Source: Chloroflexota bacterium
GTDB lineage: Bacteria; Chloroflexota; UBA6077; JACQUR01
Direction of reading: 5' to 3'
Assembly: GCA_016210245.1 (NCBI GenBank)
Contig: JACQUR010000038.1
Coordinates: 1 to 7,955 of the forward strand
Length of the DNA stretch: 7,955 nt
The notes under the pieces are model-generated. The model was not told the origin of the DNA and did no database searches. It worked only from the letters and a program-made list of their open reading frames with translations. Positions 1 to 5,455 of the stretch are shown here, one piece after another (positions within the stretch are counted from its first letter, which is position 1; the number at the start of each line of letters is the position of its first letter). The position numbers and the translations under genes were made by a program.

Positions 1-72
1 CCTTCGATCCTTCGACAAGCTCAGGATGAGCGGGAACCTTCGCTCATCCTGAGCTTGTCGAAGGATCGAAGG
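1..72. repeat. Perfect 32-bp-arm hairpin, palindromic repeat family A
   Basis: Positions 1-32 are the exact reverse complement of 41-72, leaving an 8-base loop (GGAACCTT, 33-40). The core CTTCGACAAGCTCAGGATGA resembles a dispersed intergenic palindrome common in environmental bacterial genomes (recalled, not searched). No T-run follows, so it is not a classic intrinsic terminator. It begins at the first base of the window, so it may be longer. It ends 48 bases before the start codon of the first hydrolase gene. Confidence 0.9.
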
Positions 73-85
73 GTCGCGGCTCGGT

Positions 86-117
86 TAGAATGGTCCGTAC
101 ACGGCACAATGGAGGGG
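86..117 (+). promoter_or_regulatory. Candidate -10 box and Shine-Dalgarno for first hydrolase
   Basis: TAGAAT at 86-91 is a good -10 match, and GGAGG at 111-115 lies five bases before the ATG at 121. No convincing -35 is seen at the proper spacing, where the repeat arm lies, so the promoter call is weak. The ribosome binding site is solid and decides the start at 121 over upstream TTG 55, ATG 109 and ATG 118. Confidence 0.35.
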
Positions 118-120
118 ATG

Positions 121-762
121 ATGTTACGCACACTCGAGGAAAAGGTCGATCCCAGGCACGCGGCGCTGATCATCGTGGATGTGCAGAACGACTTCTGCAG
201 CAGCGAGGGCGCCAGAGAGAAGGAGGGCAAGAGCCGAGCGCACGTGCAGGCCATGATGCCCAACCTGCACCGCCTGCTGGCCCACGCGCGCCAGGTCCAG
301 ATGCCCGTCTTCCACGTGGTCCTGGAGGCAACGCCCCACGTGCAGGCGGAGGCGTGGCTGGAGCAGCGCCAGCGGACCGGCCACGCGCTGGTCTGCGCGG
401 ACGAGTGGGGCGCCGCGTTGTACGAGCTCGAGGCGCAGCCGGGCGAGATCGTGGTCACCAAGCACCGCTACAGCGGTTTCGTGGGCACCAACCTGGAGCT
501 CATCCTGCGCAGCAAGGGGATCAAGAGCGTGCTCATGGCGGGAGTGGCGACCAGCGTGTGCGTCGAGTCCACCGGGCGCGACGCCTTCATGCGTGACTTC
601 TACGTCGTGCTCGTCGAGGACTGCTGCGGCTCCGTCGACGCGCGCACCCACGCCAACGCGGTCGAGCACTTCGACCACTACTTCGGGATCGTGGTCAAGG
701 CGGACGACGTGATTGCCGCCTGGCAGCGGCTGCGCGAGCCCGCCCAGGTAGCGGCCTCCTGA
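121..762 (+). CDS. Isochorismatase-family cysteine hydrolase, copy 1
   Basis: A 213-aa cytosolic hydrolase of the isochorismatase-like superfamily, whose members cleave amides, ureides or vinyl ethers through a Cys nucleophile. The full catalytic triad is visible: Asp20 in IIVDVQNDFC, Lys114 in VVTKHRYSGF and Cys147 in GVATSVCVESTGRDAF. The last motif is close to that of RutB-type ureidoacrylate amidohydrolases, so an amide or ureide substrate is more likely than isochorismate; the substrate itself is inference. The ATG at 121 is chosen because GGAGG sits five bases upstream and because the product then begins MLRTLEE, exactly like the next gene. An in-frame TTG at 55 falls inside the hairpin and is unlikely. 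The gene is followed by a paralogue of identical length and then by a flavin-dependent oxidoreductase, all on the same strand, suggesting one catabolic unit although the gaps hold repeats. Confidence 0.93.
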   Translation: MLRTLEEKVDPRHAALIIVDVQNDFCSSEGAREKEGKSRAHVQAMMPNLHRLLAHARQVQMPVFHVVLEATPHVQAEAWLEQRQRTGHALVCADEWGAALYELEAQPGEIVVTKHRYSGFVGTNLELILRSKGIKSVLMAGVATSVCVESTGRDAFMRDFYVVLVEDCCGSVDARTHANAVEHFDHYFGIVVKADDVIAAWQRLREPAQVAAS

Positions 763-794
763 GGACGCCGTTCGCCGCGGGCTACGAGGACGAG

Positions 795-868
795 GTTCAC
801 CACGGAGACACGGAGACACGGAGTTTCTTAGCAAGAGCTCTCCGTGTCTCCGTGTCTCCGTGGTGAAC
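795..868. repeat. Perfect 29-bp-arm hairpin, palindromic repeat family B
   Basis: The left arm 795-823 is the exact reverse complement of 840-868, with a 16-base loop (824-839). The arms are built from an 8-base unit, ACACGGAG, repeated in tandem behind a GTTCACC cap. It starts 33 bases after the stop of hydrolase copy 1 and ends 48 bases before the start of copy 2. A second, longer member lies at 1594-1674. No terminator T-tract follows. Confidence 0.9.
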
Positions 869-916
869 GTCTCCCCGTCTTTGTATGGAAGAGCCGAGAA
901 GGAATTGGAGGGCACG

Positions 917-1558
917 ATGCTGCGCACGCTGGAGGAGCAGGTTGATCCCAGGCACGCGGCCCTGGTGATCGTCGACGTGCAGAACGACTATTGCAGCAGC
1001 GAGGGCGCCAGACAGAGAGAGGGCAAGAACAGGGCGCACGTGCATGCCATGATGCCCAACCTGCACCGCCTGCTCGCTCATGCGCGCCAGGTCCAGATGC
1101 CGATCATCTTCGTGCGCATGAAGGCGCCACCGCATGCCCAGTCGGAGGCGCGGGTGGAGCAGCGCCAGCGGACCGGGACCGCGCTCGTCTGCGCGGACGA
1201 GTGGGGCGCCGCGTTCTACGAGCTCGAGCCCCAGCCAGGCGAGATCGTGGTGACCAAGCACCGCTACAGCGGCTTCGTAGGCACCAACCTCGACCTCATC
1301 CTGCGCAGCAAGGGCATCAAGAGCCTGCTCATGGCGGGCGTGGCGACCAGCGTGTGCGTCGAGTCCACGGCTCGCGACGCCTTCATGCTCGACTACTACG
1401 TCGTGCTCGTGGAGGACTGCTGCGGCTCCAGCGACGCGCGCACTCACGCCAACGCCATCGAGCACTTCGACCATTACTTTGGCGTGGTAACCAGGGCCGA
1501 CGAGGTCATCGCCGCCTGGGAGCGCCTGCGCGCGCCCGCGCAGGCCGCAGTCTCCTGA
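917..1558 (+). CDS. Isochorismatase-family cysteine hydrolase, copy 2
   Basis: A 213-aa tandem paralogue of the preceding gene with the same triad: Asp20 (VIVDVQNDYC), Lys114 (VVTKHRYSGF) and Cys147 (GVATSVCVESTARDAF). Its TSVCVESTARDAF motif is even closer to RutB-type ureidoacrylate hydrolases. By hand alignment about 36 of 213 residues differ from copy 1, and about 11 of these fall in residues 63-80, after the second core strand, while the catalytic segments are almost unchanged. This pattern fits two active enzymes with different substrate preference, or subunits of a mixed oligomer; both ideas are inference. The start is ATG 917, with GGAGG at 907-911 five bases upstream; an upstream in-frame GTG at 860 lies within the hairpin arm and is rejected. 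The oxidoreductase gene follows after 158 bases containing another family-B hairpin. Confidence 0.93.
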   Translation: MLRTLEEQVDPRHAALVIVDVQNDYCSSEGARQREGKNRAHVHAMMPNLHRLLAHARQVQMPIIFVRMKAPPHAQSEARVEQRQRTGTALVCADEWGAAFYELEPQPGEIVVTKHRYSGFVGTNLDLILRSKGIKSLLMAGVATSVCVESTARDAFMLDYYVVLVEDCCGSSDARTHANAIEHFDHYFGVVTRADEVIAAWERLRAPAQAAVS

Positions 1559-1566
1559 GGGCGGAG

Positions 1567-1674
1567 GTTCCCCACGGAGACGCAAGGACGAGGGTTCACC
1601 ACGGAGACACAGAGACACGGAGACACGGAGCTTTTTCTAAGAAGACTCCGTGTCTCCGTGGCTCCGTGGTGAAC
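1567..1674. repeat. Family-B hairpin with unequal arms plus a partial extra arm
   Basis: The left arm 1594-1630 (37 bases) pairs with the right arm 1646-1674 (29 bases). The left arm carries one more 8-base unit (ACACAGAG) than the right, and the right arm has one mismatch. At 1567-1582 a degenerate third copy of the left-arm start (GTTCCCCACGGAGACG) is visible. The placement mirrors the 795-868 copy: 36 bases after a hydrolase stop and 42 bases before the next start codon. It has no T-run. Confidence 0.85.
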
Positions 1675-1716
1675 GTCTCCTCGTCTCAGTGATGAGCTGT
1701 GGACAGGTGAAGAAGC

Positions 1717-2712
1717 ATGCACTTCGACGTCGAGTTCAACTCTGGCGCTTTCTACCCGGCCGCTGGGACGGTCGAGCTGGCCGAGCTGGCTGAGGAGCGG
1801 GGCTTCGGGGCGGTCTGGAAGGGCGAATCCAACAGCACCGATCCGCTGGTGCTGCTCTCAGCCATGGCCGCCCGGACGCGCACCATCAAGCTCGGCACGG
1901 CGGTCTACCACGTGTTTGGCAGGAGCCCGATCACGCTCGGCATCCAGGCCGCCACCATCAACGACCTGTCCGACGGGCGCCTGCTCCTGGGGCTCGGCGT
2001 AGCCAACCGGAACATCGCTGGCTGGCACGAGGGCACCTTCGACCGTCCGCTCAGACGGGTGCGCGAGTACGTCGAGATCGTCCGAGCGGTCGCCACGGGC
2101 GAGCGGGTGGAGTACCATGGCGAGCTCTACCAGCCGGGCCCATTCAAGCTCTCCTGGAGACCCCGCCACCCGCGCGTGCCCGTCTATCTCGCTGGTCTGG
2201 GCGAGCAGATGACGCGGCTGGCCGGGCGACTGGCCGAGGGCATCATCGTCAACATGGCCAATCCGGCCCGCGTACGCCACATCGTGAGCAACGTCCGCCA
2301 GGGGGCGGTCGAGGCTGGACGCGACCCGGCGCAGCTCGAGTTCATCGTCAAGGTACGCTGTTGCGTCAACCCCGACCGCGAGGTGGCCCGGCGGCGGCTC
2401 AAGCAGGTGCTCACCTTCTACAACCTGGCCGACTACTACCGCGACATGATCGCCCAGATGGGCTTCGCCGAGGACTCAGCCCGCATCCGCGAGCAGTACC
2501 AGAGCGGCGGCTTCAAAGCGGCCATGGCCGCGGTGACCGATCGCCTGCTGGACGGCCTGCCCCTGGTGGGCGCCACCTCCGCCGACGAGGTCCAGGAGCG
2601 CGTCGCGCCCTACCTCGAAGCCGGCGCCACGCGCCTCATCCTGCCCTACGTGCCCGCCACGGAGGACACCATCGGGGAAACGAAGGCGTTTCTGGGGCAG
2701 TGGCGGCTGTAG
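1717..2712 (+). CDS. LLM-class flavin-dependent (probably F420-dependent) oxidoreductase
   Basis: A 331-aa member of the bacterial luciferase-like superfamily: TIM-barrel enzymes that use FMN or F420 for oxygenation or hydride transfer. Typical features are the N-terminal strand and helix (VELAELAEERGFGAVW, 18-34), TIKLGTAV (56-63), LSDGRLLLGLGVA (84-96), GELYQPGPF (135-143) and VPVYLAGLGEQMTRLAGRLA (154-173). The overall pattern resembles Mer/F420-type members more than true luciferases, but the cofactor cannot be fixed from sequence alone. The length is normal for the family and nothing looks missing. The start ATG 1717 has AGGTGA at 1705-1710, six bases upstream. Two RutB-like hydrolases lie upstream on the same strand. 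In the known Rut pyrimidine pathway a flavin monooxygenase of this superfamily (RutA) opens the ring and RutB hydrolyses the product, so a comparable ring-opening and hydrolysis sequence is plausible here. This protein is not obviously RutA. Confidence 0.9.
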   Translation: MHFDVEFNSGAFYPAAGTVELAELAEERGFGAVWKGESNSTDPLVLLSAMAARTRTIKLGTAVYHVFGRSPITLGIQAATINDLSDGRLLLGLGVANRNIAGWHEGTFDRPLRRVREYVEIVRAVATGERVEYHGELYQPGPFKLSWRPRHPRVPVYLAGLGEQMTRLAGRLAEGIIVNMANPARVRHIVSNVRQGAVEAGRDPAQLEFIVKVRCCVNPDREVARRRLKQVLTFYNLADYYRDMIAQMGFAEDSARIREQYQSGGFKAAMAAVTDRLLDGLPLVGATSADEVQERVAPYLEAGATRLILPYVPATEDTIGETKAFLGQWRL

Positions 2713-2792
2713 CGAGCGCCACGTGTAGCGGATTGCCAGGACCCGGGTGAAGAAGGGGGTGTGACCAGTTTCTGTGCAGGCGGTGGCCGAGC

Positions 2793-2824
2793 CGTAGGGG
2801 GCGACGGCCCTGTCGCCCCCTACG
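2793..2824. repeat. 13-bp-arm hairpin, palindromic repeat family C
   Basis: The arm CGTAGGGGGCGAC (2793-2805) pairs perfectly with 2812-2824 across a six-base loop (GGCCCT). It lies 80 bases after the oxidoreductase stop and could stabilise or end that transcript, but no T-tract follows. A GTAGGGGCGA-type palindrome of this kind is, from memory, widespread in environmental genomes. Confidence 0.85.
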
Positions 2825-2866
2825 ACCTCCACGCACAAGAACTTAGCAGACCCGAAGAAGGCGGCG

Positions 2867-2915
2867 CTGACCAGGGTGACCCTGGTACACTTGGTCAGTG
2901 GAACGAGAAGGAGGG
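2867..2915 (+). promoter_or_regulatory. Toxin-antitoxin promoter with nested palindromic operator and SD
   Basis: An extended -10, TGGTACACT (2883-2891), sits inside nested inverted repeats. The inner pair is CCAGGG-TGA-CCCTGG (2871-2885) and the outer pair is CTGACCA (2867-2873) with TGGTCAG (2892-2898). Transcription would start near 2898. A strong Shine-Dalgarno, AAGGAGGG, at 2908-2915 then leads to the GTG at 2925. Palindromes over the core promoter are what is known for autoregulated type II toxin-antitoxin operons; binding here is inferred. Confidence 0.55.
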
Positions 2916-2924
2916 CCTATCCCT

Positions 2925-3101
2925 GTGGCCACCAAAGAACGGGTTGCCCGTGAGCAGCCTGACAAGCAACCGAGCGAGGTCGTCAAGAGGCCAAAGGGAA
3001 AGCCTCTCACCCACAAGGCTGGAATCTTCAAGATTGTTGGCATCGGAGATAGTAAGATACCGGGGGGATTTTCGTGGCGCAAGCATGATCTTGGCCTCTA
3101 G
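2925..3101 (+). CDS. vapB: VapB-like antitoxin
   Basis: A small 58-aa protein directly ahead of a PIN-domain toxin gene, three bases apart and in the same reading frame. Its C-terminal half (GKPLTHKAGIFKIVGIGDSK, residues 25-44, then IPGGFSWRKHDLG) matches the PLT...IVGIG.S...KH toxin-neutralising tail seen in many VapB-type antitoxins. The N-terminal part (residues 1-24) is short and highly charged with no obvious AbrB or ribbon-helix-helix fold, so the DNA-binding mode is unclear. The GTG at 2925 is preferred over the GTG at 2898 because AAGGAGGG (2908-2915) lies nine bases upstream and because 2898 falls on the expected transcription start. The role is inferred: it binds and inhibits the toxin and represses its own promoter through the palindromes at 2867-2898. 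Confidence 0.7.
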   Translation: MATKERVAREQPDKQPSEVVKRPKGKPLTHKAGIFKIVGIGDSKIPGGFSWRKHDLGL

Positions 3102-3104
3102 CCT

Positions 3105-3752
3105 GTGCAGAGGATTCCTGAGTCCATTGGCGAGCGGAGGGTCCTGGTTGACACCTCCGCTTTCTTGGCTCTTGCCGATATCCGTGACCGTTACCACCAA
3201 CACGCCCAGCAAGTGCTCCAACGCATCGTGGTTGGGCGCTACCGGCTCCTCACCACCAACTACGTGGTCGTGGAGACTCACGCCGGAATGCTTCGCGTCC
3301 TGGGAAGACAGGCGGCTTGGGAGTTCCTTGAGCACGGTTTAGATCAGGTCTCGTTTTGCCGGGCCAGAGCATCGGATGAGCGTCAGGCCAAGGAGATAAT
3401 CTCCCGGCATCGCGACAAGTCCTATTCCTTCTGTGATGCGATCAGCTTCGCTGTCATGGAACGGTTGAACCTGCACCTTGCTCTTGCGTTTGATGACCAC
3501 TTTCGCCAGTACGGGTTCTCCACACCGTTGTGGCGGACCCGGCTATCTGTCATGGCCAGCCGACCTTCCGTGGGACGCGCATCCTGGTCGCGGATGTGCT
3601 CGAGCAGATGGCCGACGGAATGGCCGCGGCAGCTTCTCCGGAGCTGCGGTCCACCTGACGGTCCCGCGCACGCGGCGCTACCTACGCCCGTGCGTTGGGG
3701 AGTTACGGTGAACCCCGGGGAGTTGCGCGGGGGATTGCGCGCGTTGGCGTAG
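3105..3752 (+). CDS. vapC: PIN-domain (VapC-type) toxin with aberrant C-terminal extension
   Basis: Residues 11-140 form a complete PIN domain, a metal-dependent RNase fold. The acidic residues are visible: Asp16 in VLVDTSAFLALAD, Glu57 in NYVVVETHAG, Asp111 in SYSFCDAISFAVM and Asp130/131 in LALAFDDHFRQYGF. VapC toxins of this type cleave tRNA or rRNA and usually end soon after the last motif, at roughly 130-145 aa. This frame instead runs to 215 aa. The extra 75 residues, rich in Arg, Ser and Trp, are read out of frame through a decayed DUF433 gene and then overlap the 3' end of the opposite-strand secreted-protein gene by 50 bases. The start is GTG 3105, three bases after the antitoxin stop, which suggests translational coupling; no clear ribosome binding site of its own is visible. 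The PIN domain looks intact, but activity with the tail is unknown. Confidence 0.78.
   Translation: MQRIPESIGERRVLVDTSAFLALADIRDRYHQHAQQVLQRIVVGRYRLLTTNYVVVETHAGMLRVLGRQAAWEFLEHGLDQVSFCRARASDERQAKEIISRHRDKSYSFCDAISFAVMERLNLHLALAFDDHFRQYGFSTPLWRTRLSVMASRPSVGRASWSRMCSSRWPTEWPRQLLRSCGPPDGPAHAALPTPVRWGVTVNPGELRGGLRALA
3530..3713 (+). pseudogene. DUF433 antitoxin-like gene remnant, frameshifted
   Basis: In the frame of GTG 3530 the translation reads VADPAICHGQPTFRGTRILV (residues 1-20), followed by ADVLEQMADGM. This is a clear match to the N-terminal half of DUF433 proteins (DPxICHGxPxxRGTRI...DVL...GM). The frame stops at 3656-3658. The expected rest seems to continue in other frames: AVHLTVP near 3647-3667, then RARGATYARALG further on, recalling the HLTP...AALAYARALG end of the family, so at least two indels are inferred. 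DUF433 proteins usually act as antitoxins for DUF5615/Mut7-C-like partners; no such partner is seen here. The remnant overlaps the C-terminal extension of the PIN toxin in another frame. Confidence 0.6.
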
Positions 3753-4149
3753 CGCTCGCAGCAACCGCAAGGGTAGCCGTTGGCATGGCGATGGGTGCGG
3801 CGGTCGGTGTCGTGGGGCAGGCGGTCGTGGCCGGGAGCGCGGCTACCTGGCGTAGGACGCACAGAGCATCCACGCTGGTGATGCTGCGGCTACCGTTCAC
3901 ATCCCCGTGCTGGTAGGTGAAGCCATTCGGCAGCGTCCCGCTCTGGCCATCCGGGTTGGTCACCACCACATCCACCACCGTCTGGAGGGCCGCAGCCGGG
4001 CAGGCGCTGGTCTCCGGCAACGCGGCTACGGCCCGGAGGACGCATAGGGCATCTACACTGGTCACGCTACCGCTGCCGTTGACGTCGCCTGGAGTACGGC
4101 CATGGGCCGGCGTCCGGGCCGTGAGGCTGGTGGCGCTCGCCACGTTCAC
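3703..4149 (-). CDS. C-terminal IPT/TIG and dockerin-like section (fragment 3 of 3)
   Basis: The last frame of the secreted protein. Coding similarity begins near 4482 (DFPTTEGAFDTTESG), continues through DAFVVKFAPFADSS, a Thr/Pro/Ala linker and the IPT/TIG start (ISPTAGPGRGGTQTTIGG), and reaches the stop TAA at 3703-3705. The GTG at 4149 is merely the first start-type codon in frame and sits inside the IPT/TIG domain, so it is not a true gene start. Residues 21-51 and 82-112 counted from there are two dockerin-like repeats sharing GDVNGS, TSVDALCVLR and VAALP. The final 36 residues are a low-complexity Pro/Thr/Ala/Arg tail. The 3' end overlaps the convergent PIN toxin frame by 50 bases. Confidence 0.6.
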   Translation of the reverse strand: MNVASATSLTARTPAHGRTPGDVNGSGSVTSVDALCVLRAVAALPETSACPAAALQTVVDVVVTNPDGQSGTLPNGFTYQHGDVNGSRSITSVDALCVLRQVAALPATTACPTTPTAAPIAMPTATLAVAASATPTRAIPRATPRGSP

Positions 4150-4257
4150 CTCGCTGGATGCTTGGCCACCGAAGGCGACACTCCCACCACCCTGGAAGTT
4201 GCGGCCGCCGATCGTAGTTTGCGTGCCGCCCCTGCCGGGGCCAGCAGTCGGGCTGAT
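3814..4257 (-). other. IPT/TIG domain containing a dockerin-like repeat, plus a second dockerin-like repeat
   Basis: IPT/TIG sequence starts at 4257 (ISPTAG), runs to TARTPAHG near 4100, and resumes at VVDVVVTNPDGQSGTLPNGF (3978 onward), ending at 3910. Between the two halves, at 4089-3997, lies a dockerin-like repeat (GDVNGSGSVTSVDALCVLRA) with the D-x-N-x-S calcium-loop pattern. A second copy directly follows the domain (3906-3814). The repeats match in 26 of 31 residues but differ at many synonymous positions, so the duplication is old and the protein sequence was conserved. Confidence 0.65.
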
Positions 4258-4418
4258 GGCTGCGACGACGGGTGCCGGCGCGACGGTGGCGGCAGGCGTC
4301 GGGGTGGCCGAGGCAGCGAGAGTTGGCGTCGCCGTCGAGGTGGGTGTGGCGGTCGCGGTGGGAGTAGCGGTGGGCGTCGGCGAGGGTGGGCTGGAGTCGG
4401 CGAACGGGGCAAACTTGA

Positions 4419-5012
4419 CTACGAAGGCATCAGAGAGGCCAGACTCGGTGGTGTCGAAAGCGCCCTCGGTCGTAGGGAAGTCGTGGAGTTGAGCTTCACC
4501 ACGAAAGCATCCCGCTCACCACCGTTGTAGCTTGTGGAGAACGCTCCCGCGGTGGTGGGGAAGTTGGCTGGGGCGAAGGTCGTGCCTGCAACATGCGCAT
4601 TCCCCGTCCCATCCACGGCAATACTCCAGCCCCCATCGCCGTTGTTCGAGCCCAGCAAGGTGGCGTAGACCAGAGTGCTCCCGTCAGGATCCAGCTTGGC
4701 CACGAAGGCGTCTTCGGTGCCGTTGTGGCTCGTGTCGAAGGCGCCGGCCGTAACCGGGAAGTCGACCGAGGCGGTGCGGCCCGTGACATACGCGCTGCCC
4801 GCCGCGTCCACGGCGATCGCGTGGCCCCACTCGGCGCTAGTTCCCCCCAGGAAGGTGGCGTAGGCCAGGCGGCTGCCGGTGGGATCGAGCTTGGCCACGA
4901 ACGCATCCTGGGGGGCGCTGCCGTTGGCAGTCGTGTCCAGGGCCCCCGGGGTCGCGGGGAAGTTCACTGACCCGGTCGTGCCGACGAGGTACGCGCTCCC
5001 AACCCCGTCCAC
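4419..5012 (-). CDS. Middle SBBP-repeat section (fragment 2 of 3)
   Basis: This open frame is the continuation of the secreted protein after the first frame change. SBBP homology in it actually starts near 5167 (GDFPTTPGAF) and runs through repeats 2 (end), 3, 4 and 5. Each repeat shows the YATFLGG, IAVDGxGSAYVTG, DFPTTxGAFD and DAFVAKLDPTG blocks. The GTG at 5012 is only the first possible initiation codon, lying inside an IAVDG block, and has no ribosome binding site, so independent translation is unlikely. After VVKLNSTT the frame leaves homology (SLRPRALSTPP) and ends at 4419. Confidence 0.6.
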   Translation of the reverse strand: MDGVGSAYLVGTTGSVNFPATPGALDTTANGSAPQDAFVAKLDPTGSRLAYATFLGGTSAEWGHAIAVDAAGSAYVTGRTASVDFPVTAGAFDTSHNGTEDAFVAKLDPDGSTLVYATLLGSNNGDGGWSIAVDGTGNAHVAGTTFAPANFPTTAGAFSTSYNGGERDAFVVKLNSTTSLRPRALSTPPSLASLMPS

Positions 5013-5455
5013 GGCGATGCCCCCGCTCCAATCGTCGCCGCCGCCCCCCAGGAAGGTCGCGTACGCCAGGCTGGTGCCCGTGGGACTCAGCTTGGCTACG
5101 AAGGCGTCGGCCGAGCCGCCGTTGAACGTCGGGTCGAAGGCGCCCGGCGTGGTGGGGAAGTCGCCGAGGGGGTGAAGCCTATGAGGTAGGCGCTGCCCGC
5201 CCCGTCCACGGCGATGCGAGAGACCCTGTCACGGCCGCTCCCGCCCAGGAAGGTGGCGTACTCCAGGCCGCTGCCCGTGGGGTTCAGCTTGGCCACAAAC
5301 ACGTCCCGGTCGCCGTTGTGGCTCGGGTCGAAGACGCCCGCGGTCGTTGGGAAGTCGGTAGACCGGGTTTCGCCCGTAACATAGGCAGCGCCAGCCGCAT
5401 CCACGGCAATGTCGGAGGCGCCATCGGAGTCGCTCCCACCGAGGAAGGTGGCGTA
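4430..5455 (-). repeat. Tandem SBBP repeats within the coding sequence, about 190-bp period
   Basis: Five complete repeats and one partial repeat of about 62-65 residues. The DNA recurs in blocks such as GTAGGCCAGG-type YATFLGG coding, FPTTAGAFD and DAFVAKL. Known SBBP repeats form beta-propeller-like structures in extracellular proteins. The repetition explains both the internal deletion near 4482-4490 and possible misassembly. Confidence 0.75.

Noticed and set aside
1..868. Intrinsic terminators at the hairpins 1-72, 795-868 and 2793-2824
   Set aside because: Stems are strong but no T-run follows on either strand, and two similar elements lie between same-strand genes. Repeat elements explain them better.
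124..1618. Long minus-strand open frames opposite both hydrolase genes
   Set aside because: They lie opposite two genes with complete catalytic motifs, repeat between copies only because the genes are paralogous, and run through the hairpin. They are GC-rich antisense shadows.
795..1674. CRISPR array suggested by recurring ACACGGAG motifs
   Set aside because: The copies are within palindromic arms, not separated by unique spacers of constant length, and there are no cas genes.
2898..3101. Antitoxin start at GTG 2898
   Set aside because: It coincides with the expected transcription start, and the strong AAGGAGGG lies downstream of it, pointing to 2925.
2761..3342. Open frames on both strands overlapping the antitoxin and toxin (for example 2761-3342 + and 3335-2895 -)
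   Set aside because: They share the region with a motif-supported VapBC pair in another frame and show no family signature of their own.
4102..4530. Gly/Arg-rich plus-strand frames opposite the Pro/Thr linker
   Set aside because: The composition is the antisense of TPTATPT-type codons; the minus-strand frame carries recognisable SBBP and IPT/TIG motifs.
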